Shown: one piece after another, positions 35,311 through 43,278 of the stretch
Position numbering within the stretch: position 1 is the first letter of the stretch
Layout: the number at the start of each line of letters is the position of its first letter
Source of the DNA: Streptomyces calvus
GTDB lineage: Bacteria; Actinomycetota; Actinomycetes; Streptomycetales; Streptomycetaceae
Assembly (NCBI RefSeq): GCF_006782915.1
Contig: NZ_VCNP01000017.1
Location: 1-64,000 of the forward strand
Length of the DNA stretch: 64,000 bases
Reading direction: 5' to 3'
The notes under the pieces: model-generated
Database searches by the model: none
The model's input: the letters and a program-made list of their open reading frames with translations, nothing else
What the model was told of the DNA's origin: nothing
Program-made: the position numbers and the translations under genes

Positions 35311-36223
35311 CCGTCCCGGGCACGGGCCCGGTGACTCCGGCGAGCAGGGCCTGCGGGCCGATGGCGGCCACGCGTGTCGAGGGCACCGTGCAGGCGTACG
35401 CGCCGGCGACCGCACCGAGCCGGGCGCAGTGCCGTGGCGGTCGGCCGCCGAGCCATCCCCACAGGAACGCGGCCGCGAAGGCGTCGCCGGCGCCGTTGGA
35501 GTCGACGACGGGGGCCGGGGGCTCGGCCGGGGGGACGTGGGTCAGTTCGTCGTCGTGCAGCAGGAACGCTCCGTCGACGCCCGCGGTGGCCACGACGACG
35601 CGGGCGCGGCCCCGCGCGGCGATCCGGCGCAGGGTGGCCTCCGGGTCGGGCAGGGCGGCGGCGGCGAGGAAGACCAGGTCGGCGGCGAGGGCGAACGGCT
35701 CGTGGTAGGGGTTGGTGCCGTCCCAGTCGTGCAGGTCGGTGGAGACGGTGACGCCGGCCGCGCGCAGCACGGGCAGGGCGTGGGCGCAGGGCTGGGTGAT
35801 GACGACGTGGGCGTGCCGGCTGGCGGCGGCGAGGTCGTGCAGCGTCCGCTCGGGCAGCCGGTCCGTCTCGGCCCAGCGGGTCGCGTCGTACAGGGAGAGC
35901 CGTCGGCCGTCGGGGCCGACGAGGTTGACGGCACGCTTGGTTCCGCACGGCTGGGGTACGGCGGTGAGCGCGATGCCGTGGTCGCGGTGCAGGGCGCGGA
36001 CGAGGTCGCCCTCGTGGTCGTCGCCGATCAGGTCGATGTGGTGGGTGCGCAGGCCGAGGGCGCTGGTGCCGAGGGCGACGAAGTCGCCGCTCTGGCCCGC
36101 ACGGGTGACGATGCCCGGGTGGATCATGTGGCTGTCGGCGAGCGGCACGGGCAGTTCGGGCACGTGCACGATCGTGTCCACGCCCGCGCCGCCCACGACG
36201 AGGACGTCGATCTCGGCAGTCAT
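35297..36223 (-). CDS. PfkB-family carbohydrate kinase
   Basis: The 308-residue ribokinase-fold protein begins with VDVLVVGGAGVDTIVHV. It has the substrate-side GQSGDFVALGTSALG and the PfkB C-terminal signature DSNGAGDAFAAAF with the catalytic Asp. It phosphorylates a sugar, nucleoside or related alcohol; the substrate is not evident. A strong GAGGAGAGG site supports ATG 36223. It is divergent from the trkA pair and not obviously tied to them. Confidence 0.8.
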   Translation of the reverse strand: MTAEIDVLVVGGAGVDTIVHVPELPVPLADSHMIHPGIVTRAGQSGDFVALGTSALGLRTHHIDLIGDDHEGDLVRALHRDHGIALTAVPQPCGTKRAVNLVGPDGRRLSLYDATRWAETDRLPERTLHDLAAASRHAHVVITQPCAHALPVLRAAGVTVSTDLHDWDGTNPYHEPFALAADLVFLAAAALPDPEATLRRIAARGRARVVVATAGVDGAFLLHDDELTHVPPAEPPAPVVDSNGAGDAFAAAFLWGWLGGRPPRHCARLGAVAGAYACTVPSTRVAAIGPQALLAGVTGPVPGTVSGG

Positions 36224-36408
36224 GGCTGTTCCTCTCCTCCCGGCCCGGGCCTGCGAGGTGCCCCGGTGGTGCGGATACGTTGGAGTCCGGCACGCGAACA
36301 CGGCGGCCGGGCCCCGGAGGGCGTCAGGACCGCGTTCCCCCGGCATGATGTTGCCCTGCGGCCCGCGCTCGGGCCGCGTTGTGTTGCCTGGCGAGCCGAG
36401 AGAGAGAC

Positions 36409-36459
36409 ATGAGCACGGAAGTCATGAAGGTCGAAAGGCCTGCAGGAAGCGCGGTGTGA
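36409..36459 (+). CDS. Possible 16-residue leader peptide before the trkA pair
   Basis: An ORF (MSTEVMKVERPAGSAV, then TGA) has a GAGAGAGAC site before its ATG and ends 4 bp before the first TrkA gene. It could be translated to couple or tune the next gene; it may equally be chance. Confidence 0.3.
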   Translation: MSTEVMKVERPAGSAV

Positions 36460-36463
36460 CGCG

Positions 36464-37138
36464 ATGCATATTGTCATCATGGGCTGCGGCAGGGTGGGTT
36501 CCGCCCTGGCCCAGACCCTGGAGGAACAGGGGCACACGGTCGCCGTGATCGACCAGGACCCCACCGCCTTCCGCCGGCTGGGCTCCTCGTTCGGCGGTCG
36601 CCGGGTCACCGGCGTCGGATTCGACCAGGACACCCTGCGCGAGGCGGGCATCGAGGAGGCGGGCGCCTTCGCCGCCGTCTCCAGCGGCGACAACTCCAAC
36701 ATCATCGCCGCGCGGGTGGCGAGGGAGATGTTCGGCATCGAGAACGTCGCCGCCCGGATCTACGACCCGCGCCGCGCGGAGGTCTACCAGCGCCTCGGCA
36801 TCCCGACCGTGGCGACGGTCCGCTGGACGGCCGACCAGATGCTGCGCCGGCTGCTCCCCTCGGGCGCCGAGCCGCTGTGGCGCGACCCCACCGGCGGGGT
36901 CCAGCTCGCCGAGGTGCACACCTCGACGGCCTGGGTGGGACACCGGATCAGCAGGCTGCAGGACGAGACCGGCGTGCGCGTAGCCTTCCTGACCCGGCTC
37001 GGTGAGGCGATGCTGCCCAGCTCGCAGACGGTGCTGCAGGAAGGCGACCTGGTGCATGTGATGATGCGGACCGACGAGATCAACCGGGTCGAGGCGGCGT
37101 TCGCCAAGGGGCCCGAAGAGGAGGGCGGTCACTCATGA
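36464..37138 (+). CDS. TrkA-family potassium-uptake regulatory protein (first of pair)
   Basis: The 224-residue protein has an N-terminal Rossmann RCK domain (MHIVIMGCGRVGSALAQTL, VAVIDQDP) and a TrkA-C domain (VQLAEVHTSTAWVGHRI to the LVHVMM end). These proteins gate K+ channels or transporters in response to nucleotides such as NAD(H), ATP or c-di-AMP. The following gene overlaps by 4 bp and encodes a second TrkA; the two probably form a hetero-complex, as with mycobacterial CeoB and CeoC. The transporter partner is likely the KimA-like permease nearby or an unlinked Trk subunit. Confidence 0.88.
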   Translation: MHIVIMGCGRVGSALAQTLEEQGHTVAVIDQDPTAFRRLGSSFGGRRVTGVGFDQDTLREAGIEEAGAFAAVSSGDNSNIIAARVAREMFGIENVAARIYDPRRAEVYQRLGIPTVATVRWTADQMLRRLLPSGAEPLWRDPTGGVQLAEVHTSTAWVGHRISRLQDETGVRVAFLTRLGEAMLPSSQTVLQEGDLVHVMMRTDEINRVEAAFAKGPEEEGGHS

Positions 37139-37812
37139 GGGTCGCCATTGCCGGAGCCGGCGCGGTCGGCCGCTCGATCGCGGGCGAGCTGCTGGAGAAC
37201 GGCCACGAGATCCTGCTCATCGACAAGGCGCCGACCGCCATCTCGGTCGAGCGCGTGCCGCAGGCCGAGTGGCTGCTGGCCGACGCCTGCGAGATCACGT
37301 CCCTGGACGAGGCGGCGCTCCAGCGCTGCAACGTCGTCATCGCAGCGACCGGCGACGACAAGGTGAACCTGGTCGTCTCGCTGCTCGCCAAGACCGAGTA
37401 CGGCGTCCCGCGCGTCGTCGCCCGGGTGAACAACCCGAAGAACGAGTGGCTGTTCAACGAGTCCTGGGGTGTGGACGTCGCCGTCTCCACACCGCGGCTG
37501 ATGTCGGCCCTGGTGGAGGAGGCGGTCAGCGTCGGCGACCTGGTCCGGCTGCTGCGCTTCAGCCACGGCGACGCCAACCTGGTCGAGCTGACCCTGCCGG
37601 AGGAGTCGGCGCTGGCCGGTACCCAGGTCGGGGACGTGCAGTGGCCGCAGGACACCTCGCTGGTCACCATCATCCGCGGCACGCGCGTCCTGGCGCCGAC
37701 CCGCGAGGACTCGCTGGAGGCCGGCGACGAGCTGCTCTTCGTGGCCGCCCAGGCCCGCGAGGAACAGCTGGAGGACCTGCTGTCGGTCCGCAAGGACGAC
37801 CCGGCCCGCTAG
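37135..37812 (+). CDS. TrkA-family potassium-uptake regulatory protein (second of pair)
   Basis: The 225-residue protein has an RCK_N domain (MRVAIAGAGAVGRSIAGELL, EILLIDKAP) and an RCK_C domain ending in DELLFVAAQ. It overlaps the preceding TrkA gene by 4 bp, so it is translationally coupled. A strong terminator follows within 20 bp, making this a two-gene unit, possibly with the short upstream leader ORF. Confidence 0.88.
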   Translation: MRVAIAGAGAVGRSIAGELLENGHEILLIDKAPTAISVERVPQAEWLLADACEITSLDEAALQRCNVVIAATGDDKVNLVVSLLAKTEYGVPRVVARVNNPKNEWLFNESWGVDVAVSTPRLMSALVEEAVSVGDLVRLLRFSHGDANLVELTLPEESALAGTQVGDVQWPQDTSLVTIIRGTRVLAPTREDSLEAGDELLFVAAQAREEQLEDLLSVRKDDPAR

Positions 37813-37822
37813 TGGTCATGAG

Positions 37823-37858
37823 GAAAGGGGCGCCCGAAGAACTCCGGGCGCCCCTTTC
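37823..37858. terminator. Terminator after the trkA pair
   Basis: A perfect 14-bp stem (37823-37836 with 37845-37858; GAAAGGGGCGCCCG) has an 8-base loop. It lies 11 bp after the second TrkA stop and points towards the convergent DUF3159 gene. Confidence 0.9.
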
Positions 37859-37946
37859 TCGACCCGTCCGGTGTTCGCGGACGGGGACGTTCAGGCCGAG
37901 GCCGAGGCCGCTGGTGGCACGGGAGGGAGCGGGAGCAAAAAAGCGT

Positions 37947-38672
37947 CTACTCGCCCGCGGAAGCCGCGGCCCGGCGCTCCTCCTCCGCGCGCTCCTCCGC
38001 CTCCATCTCGGCGAACACGTCGATCGGCGGCGGCGCCTTCGCCAGGAACACCCAGGTCAGATACACGGCGAGCAGGAACGGCGGGATCTTCAGCGCCACC
38101 AGCACCCAGCCCAGCTGCGTGGTGTCCGCCCACCAGTACAGCGGGAAGAGGATCGCGCTCTTGCCGAGCAGGATCAGGCCCCACGCCCAACTGGCCTTGG
38201 TGTAGGCCTTCTTGCGGCCGGGGTTGCGGGTGCGCCAGGAGAGGTTCTCCTTGAACACCGGGCCCAGCATCAGACCGATCAGCGGCACACCGGCCATCGC
38301 CGTGACGATGTACGCCAGCGCCAGGCCCAGCGTGTAGAGCATGCCCGGCAGGTAGAAGTCCTTGGCGTTCCCGGTCATCATCGCGAAGACCACACCGAAG
38401 GCGACACCGAAGACGCCGCTGAAGGCGTGCTTGACGGTGTCCTTCATCACCAGGCGGACCACGACCATCACCAGCGCCACGGCGAGCGCCGCGATCGCCG
38501 ACATGTGCAGGTCCTTGTTGACCGTGTAGATGCTGACGAAGAGCAGCCCCGGCAGCACCGTCTCGACCATGCCGCGCACGCCGCCGAACGCTTCGAACAG
38601 GGCGGCCTCCGTCACCGCCCGGGTGTCGTCCGCGGATGTGTTGTCGGTTGTCGGCTTGTCGAGCGACGTCAC
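37947..38672 (-). CDS. DUF3159 membrane protein
   Basis: The 241-residue integral membrane protein has about six hydrophobic stretches (VLPGLLFVSIYTV, ALAVALVMVVVRLVM, FGVVFAMMTG and others). The DUF3159 pattern GGVRGMVETVLPGLLF occurs at the start, and an acidic coiled tail EMEAEERAEEERR at the end. Function unknown. The preceding OB-fold gene stops 3 bp before this start, so they are one transcript. The pair is next to the trkA genes, as often in Streptomyces. Confidence 0.8.
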   Translation of the reverse strand: MTSLDKPTTDNTSADDTRAVTEAALFEAFGGVRGMVETVLPGLLFVSIYTVNKDLHMSAIAALAVALVMVVVRLVMKDTVKHAFSGVFGVAFGVVFAMMTGNAKDFYLPGMLYTLGLALAYIVTAMAGVPLIGLMLGPVFKENLSWRTRNPGRKKAYTKASWAWGLILLGKSAILFPLYWWADTTQLGWVLVALKIPPFLLAVYLTWVFLAKAPPPIDVFAEMEAEERAEEERRAAASAGE

Positions 38673-38675
38673 CGG

Positions 38676-39074
38676 CTACTCCCGTCCGAGGGGTCTCAGT
38701 TCGTATTTCGGATTGAACAGCACCCGGCGGCCCCGGCTCATCGAGATCCGGCCCGATGCGATCAGCTTGCGTCCCGGCTCGATCCCCACGATGGAGCGCC
38801 GGCCGAGCCAGACCACGTCCAGCGCGGCGGAGCCGTCGAACAGCTCGGCCTCCAGGGCCGGCACCCCGGCGCGCGGCCGCAGCGTGACCGTGCGCAAGGT
38901 ACCAGTAACCGTGACGACCTGCCGGTCACGGCAGTCGCCTATCCGCGTACAGCCGGCGGTCTCGGCGTCCTCACGCAGCTCCTCGGACTCCAGGTCCTCC
39001 TGAGACGAGGAGAGCCGGTCGAGCATGCGCCGGAACCGGCCTGCCGGCTTCTCGGAACGAGGAACAGCACTCAT
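38676..39074 (-). CDS. OB-fold nucleic-acid-binding protein
   Basis: The 132-residue protein has an OB-fold strand pattern: QVVTVTGTLRTVTLRPR, LEAELFDGSAALDVVWLG, GRKLIASGRISMSRGRRVLFNPKYEL. It resembles the tRNA-synthetase/RecG-type OB domain and lacks other domains. The ligand is unknown. It is co-transcribed with DUF3159 3 bp downstream. Confidence 0.75.
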   Translation of the reverse strand: MSAVPRSEKPAGRFRRMLDRLSSSQEDLESEELREDAETAGCTRIGDCRDRQVVTVTGTLRTVTLRPRAGVPALEAELFDGSAALDVVWLGRRSIVGIEPGRKLIASGRISMSRGRRVLFNPKYELRPLGRE

Positions 39075-39171
39075 ATCTGAAGCGTACCGGGGTGCACCGA
39101 CGGTTACGTACCCCCCGGCCGCCCGGTCCGAACCGGCCGCCGCCGGCCACCCGCGCGGCCCGGCCCGGCCG

Positions 39172-39852
39172 TCACTTCTCGAAGCGGTAGCCCATGCCCG
39201 GCTCGGTGATGAAGTGCCGCGGATGGGACGGATCGGCCTCCAGCTTCCGCCGCAGCTGCGCCATGTACACGCGCAGGTAGTTGGTCTCCGTCCCGTACGA
39301 GGGCCCCCACACCTCCCGCAGCAGCTGCTTCTGCGCGACCAGCCGGCCGCCGTTGCGCACCAGCACCTCCAGCAGGTGCCACTCGGTGGGTGTCAGCCGT
39401 ACGTCCTTGCCGCCGCGGTTGACCTTCTTCGCGGCCAGGTCGACGGTGAACCCCTCGGTCTCCACCACCACGTCGCCCCCGTCACCGGCGGGCTCCGCGC
39501 GGCGTACGGCGGCCCGCAGCCGGGCCAGCAGCTCGTCCATGCCGAAGGGCTTGGTCACGTAGTCGTCGGCTCCCGCGTCCAGCGCCAGGACCTTCTCGTC
39601 GGAGGCGTGCCGCGCGGAGAGCACCAGGATCGGCACCCGGGTCCAGCCGCGCAGCTCCCTGATCACCTCGACGCCGTCCATGTCGGGCAGGCCGAGGTCG
39701 AGGACGACGACGTCGGGGTGGCGGGCGGCGGCCGTGCGCAGGGCCTCGGCGCCGTCGTGGGCGGAGTCGACCTCGTAGGACCGTGCCTTGAGGTTGATCA
39801 CCAGGGCGCGCACGATGGCCGGATCGTCGTCGACCACCAGCACACGGGTCAT
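39172..39852 (-). CDS. kdpE: KdpE response regulator
   Basis: The 226-residue OmpR-family regulator has a receiver with acidic DDD at 8-10, phosphoacceptor Asp52, Thr/Ser switch near 80 and Lys101. A winged-helix DNA-binding domain follows, ending HFITEPGMGYRFEK, the classic KdpE end. It activates K+ uptake genes when KdpD phosphorylates it. Its ATG overlaps the kdpD stop by 4 bp. No kdpFABC genes are in the window, so its targets lie elsewhere or include the nearby potassium genes. Confidence 0.9.
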   Translation of the reverse strand: MTRVLVVDDDPAIVRALVINLKARSYEVDSAHDGAEALRTAAARHPDVVVLDLGLPDMDGVEVIRELRGWTRVPILVLSARHASDEKVLALDAGADDYVTKPFGMDELLARLRAAVRRAEPAGDGGDVVVETEGFTVDLAAKKVNRGGKDVRLTPTEWHLLEVLVRNGGRLVAQKQLLREVWGPSYGTETNYLRVYMAQLRRKLEADPSHPRHFITEPGMGYRFEK

Positions 39853-42392
39853 GAGGGCTGCCTTTCCGGTTCTGCGGCGGGTACGGGCTGCGGGCGCGTG
39901 CCCGCGGCGCGCAGGGTGAGCGCCATGGTGAGGCCGCCGCCGGGGGTGTCCTCGGCGTTCAGGGTGCCGCCCATGGCCTCGGCGAAGCCCCGGGCGACCG
40001 CGAGGCCGAGGCCCACACCGGCTCCGCGCGGGGCGTCGCCGTGACGCTGGAAGGGTTCGAAGATGCGGTCCTTGGCCTCGTCGGGGACGCCGGGTCCGCG
40101 GTCGACCACCCGCACCTCGACCCGGTCGGCGAGCGCGCTGGCCGCGACCAGGACGGGACGGCCGGGAGGACTGTACTTCACGGCGTTCTCGATCACGTTG
40201 GCCATCGCCCGTTCCAGCAGCCCGGGGTCCACGGCGACCATGGGCAGGGACTCGGGGACGTCCAGGACGACGTCGGCGTCCGGCACGCCGCCGAGCGCCA
40301 TGGGGACGACCTCGTCCAGGTCTATCTCTCGGATCAGGGGCGTGACCGTGCCGGTGTGCAGGCGGGACATGTCCAGCAGGTTGCCCACCAGGTGGTCCAG
40401 CCGGTCGGCGCCGTCCTCGATGCCCTCCAGCAGCTCGGACCGGTCCTCCGCCGACCACTCGACGTCCTCGGAGCGCAGGGAGGAGACGGCCGCCTTGATG
40501 CCGGCCAGCGGGGTGCGCAGGTCGTGGCTGACGGCGGCCAGCAGGGCGGTGCGGATGCGGTTGCCCTCGGCGAGGGCGAGGGCGCGGTCGGCCTGCTCGC
40601 GCAGTCGGCGGCGGTCCAGGACGACGGCGGCCTGCGCGGCGAAGGCGGCCAGGACCCGGCGGTCCTCGGCGGGCGGCACCCGGCCGGTGAGGGCCAGGGC
40701 CATGTGGTCGCCGACGGGCACCTCGACGTCGGCGTCCTCGGGCCGTTCCACCGGCCGTCCGCGGCCGACCCGGCCCGCGCAGGTCCACGGCTCCACGTCG
40801 CCCGCGCGTTCCAGGAGCGCGGCCGACTCCATGCCGAAGGTCTCGCGCACCCGCTCCAGCAGGTCCTCCAGTCCGGTCTCGCCGCGCAGCACGTTGCCCG
40901 CGAGGAAGGACAGGATCTCCGACTCGGCGCGCAGCCGGGCCGCCTGGTGGGTGCGCCGGGCGGCGAGGTCGACGACGGACGCCACGGACGCGCCGACCGC
41001 CACGAAGATCAGGATGGCGACGATGTTCTTCGGGTCGGCGATGGTCCAGCGGTACAGCGGCGGCGTGTAGAAGTAGTTCAGCAGCAGGGAGCCGACCGCC
41101 GCCGAGGCCAGGGCCGGCCAGAGCCCGCCGAGCAGGGCCGCCGCCACGGTCAGCGCCAGGAACAGCAGCATGTCGTTGGCGAGTCCCAGGTCCACGGCGT
41201 TGAGCAGCACCGCCACCGCGGCCGGTCCGCCCACCCCGACCGCCCAGCCCCACGCCCGCCGGGACCGGCCGAGCCGCGCGTCCCTGGCCACGGGCAGTCC
41301 GCGGCCCTTGGCGACCTCGCCGTGGGTGACGATGTGCACGTCCAGGTCGGGTCCCGAGTCCCGCGCGACGGTCGCGCCGACGCCGGGGCCGAAGACGTAC
41401 TGCCAGGTCCTGCGGCGCGAGGAGCCGAGGACGATCTGGGTGGCGTTGGCGCCGCGCGCGAAGGCGAGGAGGGCGGCGGGGATGTCGTCGCCGACGACGT
41501 GGTGGAAGCTGCCGCCGAGGTCCTCCACCAGCGTGCGCTGTTCGGCCAGCTCCTTGGGCGAGGCCGCGGTGAGTCCGTCGCTGCGGGAGATGTAGACGGC
41601 GAGCACCTCTCCCCCGGCGCCCTTCTCCGCCAGCCGGGCGGCGCGCCGGATCAGGGTGCGGCCCTCGGGGCCGCCGGTCAGGCCGACGACGATCCGCTCG
41701 CGCGAGCCCCATATGGCGGAGACGTCGTGCTCGCTGCGGTAGCGCTGGAGGTGGGCGTCGACCCGGTCGGCCACCCAGAGCAGCGCCAGTTCCCTGAGCG
41801 CGGTGAGGTTGCCGGGGCGGAAGTAGTTCGAGAGGGCGGCGTCGACCTTGTCCGGCTGGTAGATGTTGCCGTGCGCCATGCGGCGGCGCAGCGCCTCGGG
41901 CGTCATGTCGACGAGTTCGACCTGGTCGGCGCGGCGCACCACCTCGTCCGGCACGGTCTCCCGCTGCCGTACGCCGGTGATCGACTCCACGACGTCGCCG
42001 AGGGACTCCAGGTGCTGGATGTTGACCGTGGAGAGCACGTCGATGCCGGCCGCGAGGAGTTCCTCCACGTCCTGCCAGCGCTTGTGGTTGCGCGAGCCGG
42101 GGACGTTGGTGTGGGCGAGCTCGTCGACCAGGGCGACCTGCGGGCGGCGGGCGAGGACGGCGTCGAGGTCCATCTCGGGGAAGACGGTCCCGCGGTGCTC
42201 CAGTTCGGCGCAGGGGATCCGCTCCAGGCCGTGCAGCAGCGCCTCGGTGCGCGGCCGGCCGTGCGGTTCCACGAAGGCGACCACGCAGTCGGTGCCGCGC
42301 TCCACGCGGCGGTGCGCCTCGGAGAGCATCGCGTACGTCTTGCCGACGCCGGGTGCCGCACCCAGGTGGATCCGAAGCTTGCCGCGTGCCAT
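39849..42392 (-). CDS. kdpD: KdpD sensor histidine kinase
   Basis: The 847-residue protein has the KdpD architecture: N-terminal KdpD domain with Walker A GAAPGVGKTY (11-20), a UspA-like domain, four transmembrane helices near residues 370-460, and GAF-like, HisKA (AVSHDLRTPLAG) and HATPase (NVIENAVKYSPP, GVGLGLAVARGFAE) domains. It senses K+ limitation and osmotic state and controls KdpE phosphorylation. It is co-translated with kdpE. Confidence 0.93.
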   Translation of the reverse strand: MARGKLRIHLGAAPGVGKTYAMLSEAHRRVERGTDCVVAFVEPHGRPRTEALLHGLERIPCAELEHRGTVFPEMDLDAVLARRPQVALVDELAHTNVPGSRNHKRWQDVEELLAAGIDVLSTVNIQHLESLGDVVESITGVRQRETVPDEVVRRADQVELVDMTPEALRRRMAHGNIYQPDKVDAALSNYFRPGNLTALRELALLWVADRVDAHLQRYRSEHDVSAIWGSRERIVVGLTGGPEGRTLIRRAARLAEKGAGGEVLAVYISRSDGLTAASPKELAEQRTLVEDLGGSFHHVVGDDIPAALLAFARGANATQIVLGSSRRRTWQYVFGPGVGATVARDSGPDLDVHIVTHGEVAKGRGLPVARDARLGRSRRAWGWAVGVGGPAAVAVLLNAVDLGLANDMLLFLALTVAAALLGGLWPALASAAVGSLLLNYFYTPPLYRWTIADPKNIVAILIFVAVGASVASVVDLAARRTHQAARLRAESEILSFLAGNVLRGETGLEDLLERVRETFGMESAALLERAGDVEPWTCAGRVGRGRPVERPEDADVEVPVGDHMALALTGRVPPAEDRRVLAAFAAQAAVVLDRRRLREQADRALALAEGNRIRTALLAAVSHDLRTPLAGIKAAVSSLRSEDVEWSAEDRSELLEGIEDGADRLDHLVGNLLDMSRLHTGTVTPLIREIDLDEVVPMALGGVPDADVVLDVPESLPMVAVDPGLLERAMANVIENAVKYSPPGRPVLVAASALADRVEVRVVDRGPGVPDEAKDRIFEPFQRHGDAPRGAGVGLGLAVARGFAEAMGGTLNAEDTPGGGLTMALTLRAAGTRPQPVPAAEPERQPS

Positions 42393-42519
42393 GGCCCCAT
42401 TGTCTTCCGGTCGTCCCTGCCGAGAGACGACCTTAAGGCCGCAATGGGCGGTATGCGGATGCCGGAGGGGTGCGCGGACCGTCCTTGACGCAACTCTGAC
42501 GCGCCGGCCGGTCGGCGGC

Positions 42520-43215
42520 TCAGTGCTCGACGATCACGCCGTCGCTCAGCTCCAGGACCCGGTCGGCGAGGTCGAGGAGGGTGGCGTCGTGCGTGGCGAC
42601 CAGCGCGGTGACCCGCTCGCTGCGCACGACGGCGCGCAGCAGTTCCATCACGGCGTGCCCGGTCTCCGCGTCGAGCTGGCCGGTCGGTTCGTCGGCGATG
42701 AGGAGGGAGGGGTTGTTGGCGAGGGCGCGGGCGACGGCGACCCGCTGCTGCTGGCCGCCGGAGAGTTCGCCGGGCCGCTGCGCCGCGTGGTCGGCGAGCC
42801 CCACGAGGGAGAGCAGCAGGTCGACGCGTTCCTCCCGCTCACGCGGGTCGGCCCGGCGCAGGCGGAGCGGGACGCCGACGTTCTCGGCGGCGGTGAGGAT
42901 CGGGATGAGTCCGAAGGACTGGAAGACGAAGCCGATGTGGTCGCGGCGCAGGGCGAGCAGCCCGTTCTCGTCCAGTTCGGCGAGGTCCCGGCCGTCGAGG
43001 GCGACCCGGCCCCGGTCCGGGGTGTCGAGGCCGCCGACGATGTTCAGCAGGGTGGTCTTGCCGGATCCGGAGCGGCCCTTGAGGGCGACGAGTTCGCCGC
43101 GCGGGACCTCGAAGGAGACGCCGCGCAGCGCGTGGACGGCGGCGGCTCCGGTGCCGTAGGACCGGTGCACGTCCTCGACGCGCACCATCGTCTCGGTGGT
43201 CACCTGACCCGTCAT
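42520..43215 (-). CDS. ABC transporter ATP-binding protein (LolD/MacB-like)
   Basis: The 231-residue ATPase has Walker A GRSGSGKTT, a Q-loop VFQSFGLIP, the ABC signature LSGGQQQRVAVARA, Walker B LLIADEPTG and an ATHD H-loop. It fits the LolD/MacB lipoprotein- and drug-exporter family. That family usually needs FtsX/MacB-like permease genes beside it, and none is present here: the neighbours are kdpD and an alginate lyase gene. It is either an orphan partner of a permease elsewhere or the remnant of a reduced operon. ATG 43215 is supported by GGGAGGGC. Confidence 0.85.
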   Translation of the reverse strand: MTGQVTTETMVRVEDVHRSYGTGAAAVHALRGVSFEVPRGELVALKGRSGSGKTTLLNIVGGLDTPDRGRVALDGRDLAELDENGLLALRRDHIGFVFQSFGLIPILTAAENVGVPLRLRRADPREREERVDLLLSLVGLADHAAQRPGELSGGQQQRVAVARALANNPSLLIADEPTGQLDAETGHAVMELLRAVVRSERVTALVATHDATLLDLADRVLELSDGVIVEH

Positions 43216-43278
43216 GCGGCCGCCCTCCCCCGTGGACCGGGCGCCAGTATCGCCGTCCGGCGCCCGGTCGATCAACGG

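Noticed and set aside
39172-42392. kdpFABC potassium pump genes linked to kdpDE
   Set aside because: I looked for the pump subunits on both sides and found none within the window.
40041-42488. Long open frame opposite kdpD, and similar frames opposite the methyltransferase, permease and helicase genes (31613-33118, 33156-35024, 59683-62280)
   Set aside because: All lie antisense to clear, motif-bearing genes and lack recognisable domains. They are products of GC-rich codon bias.
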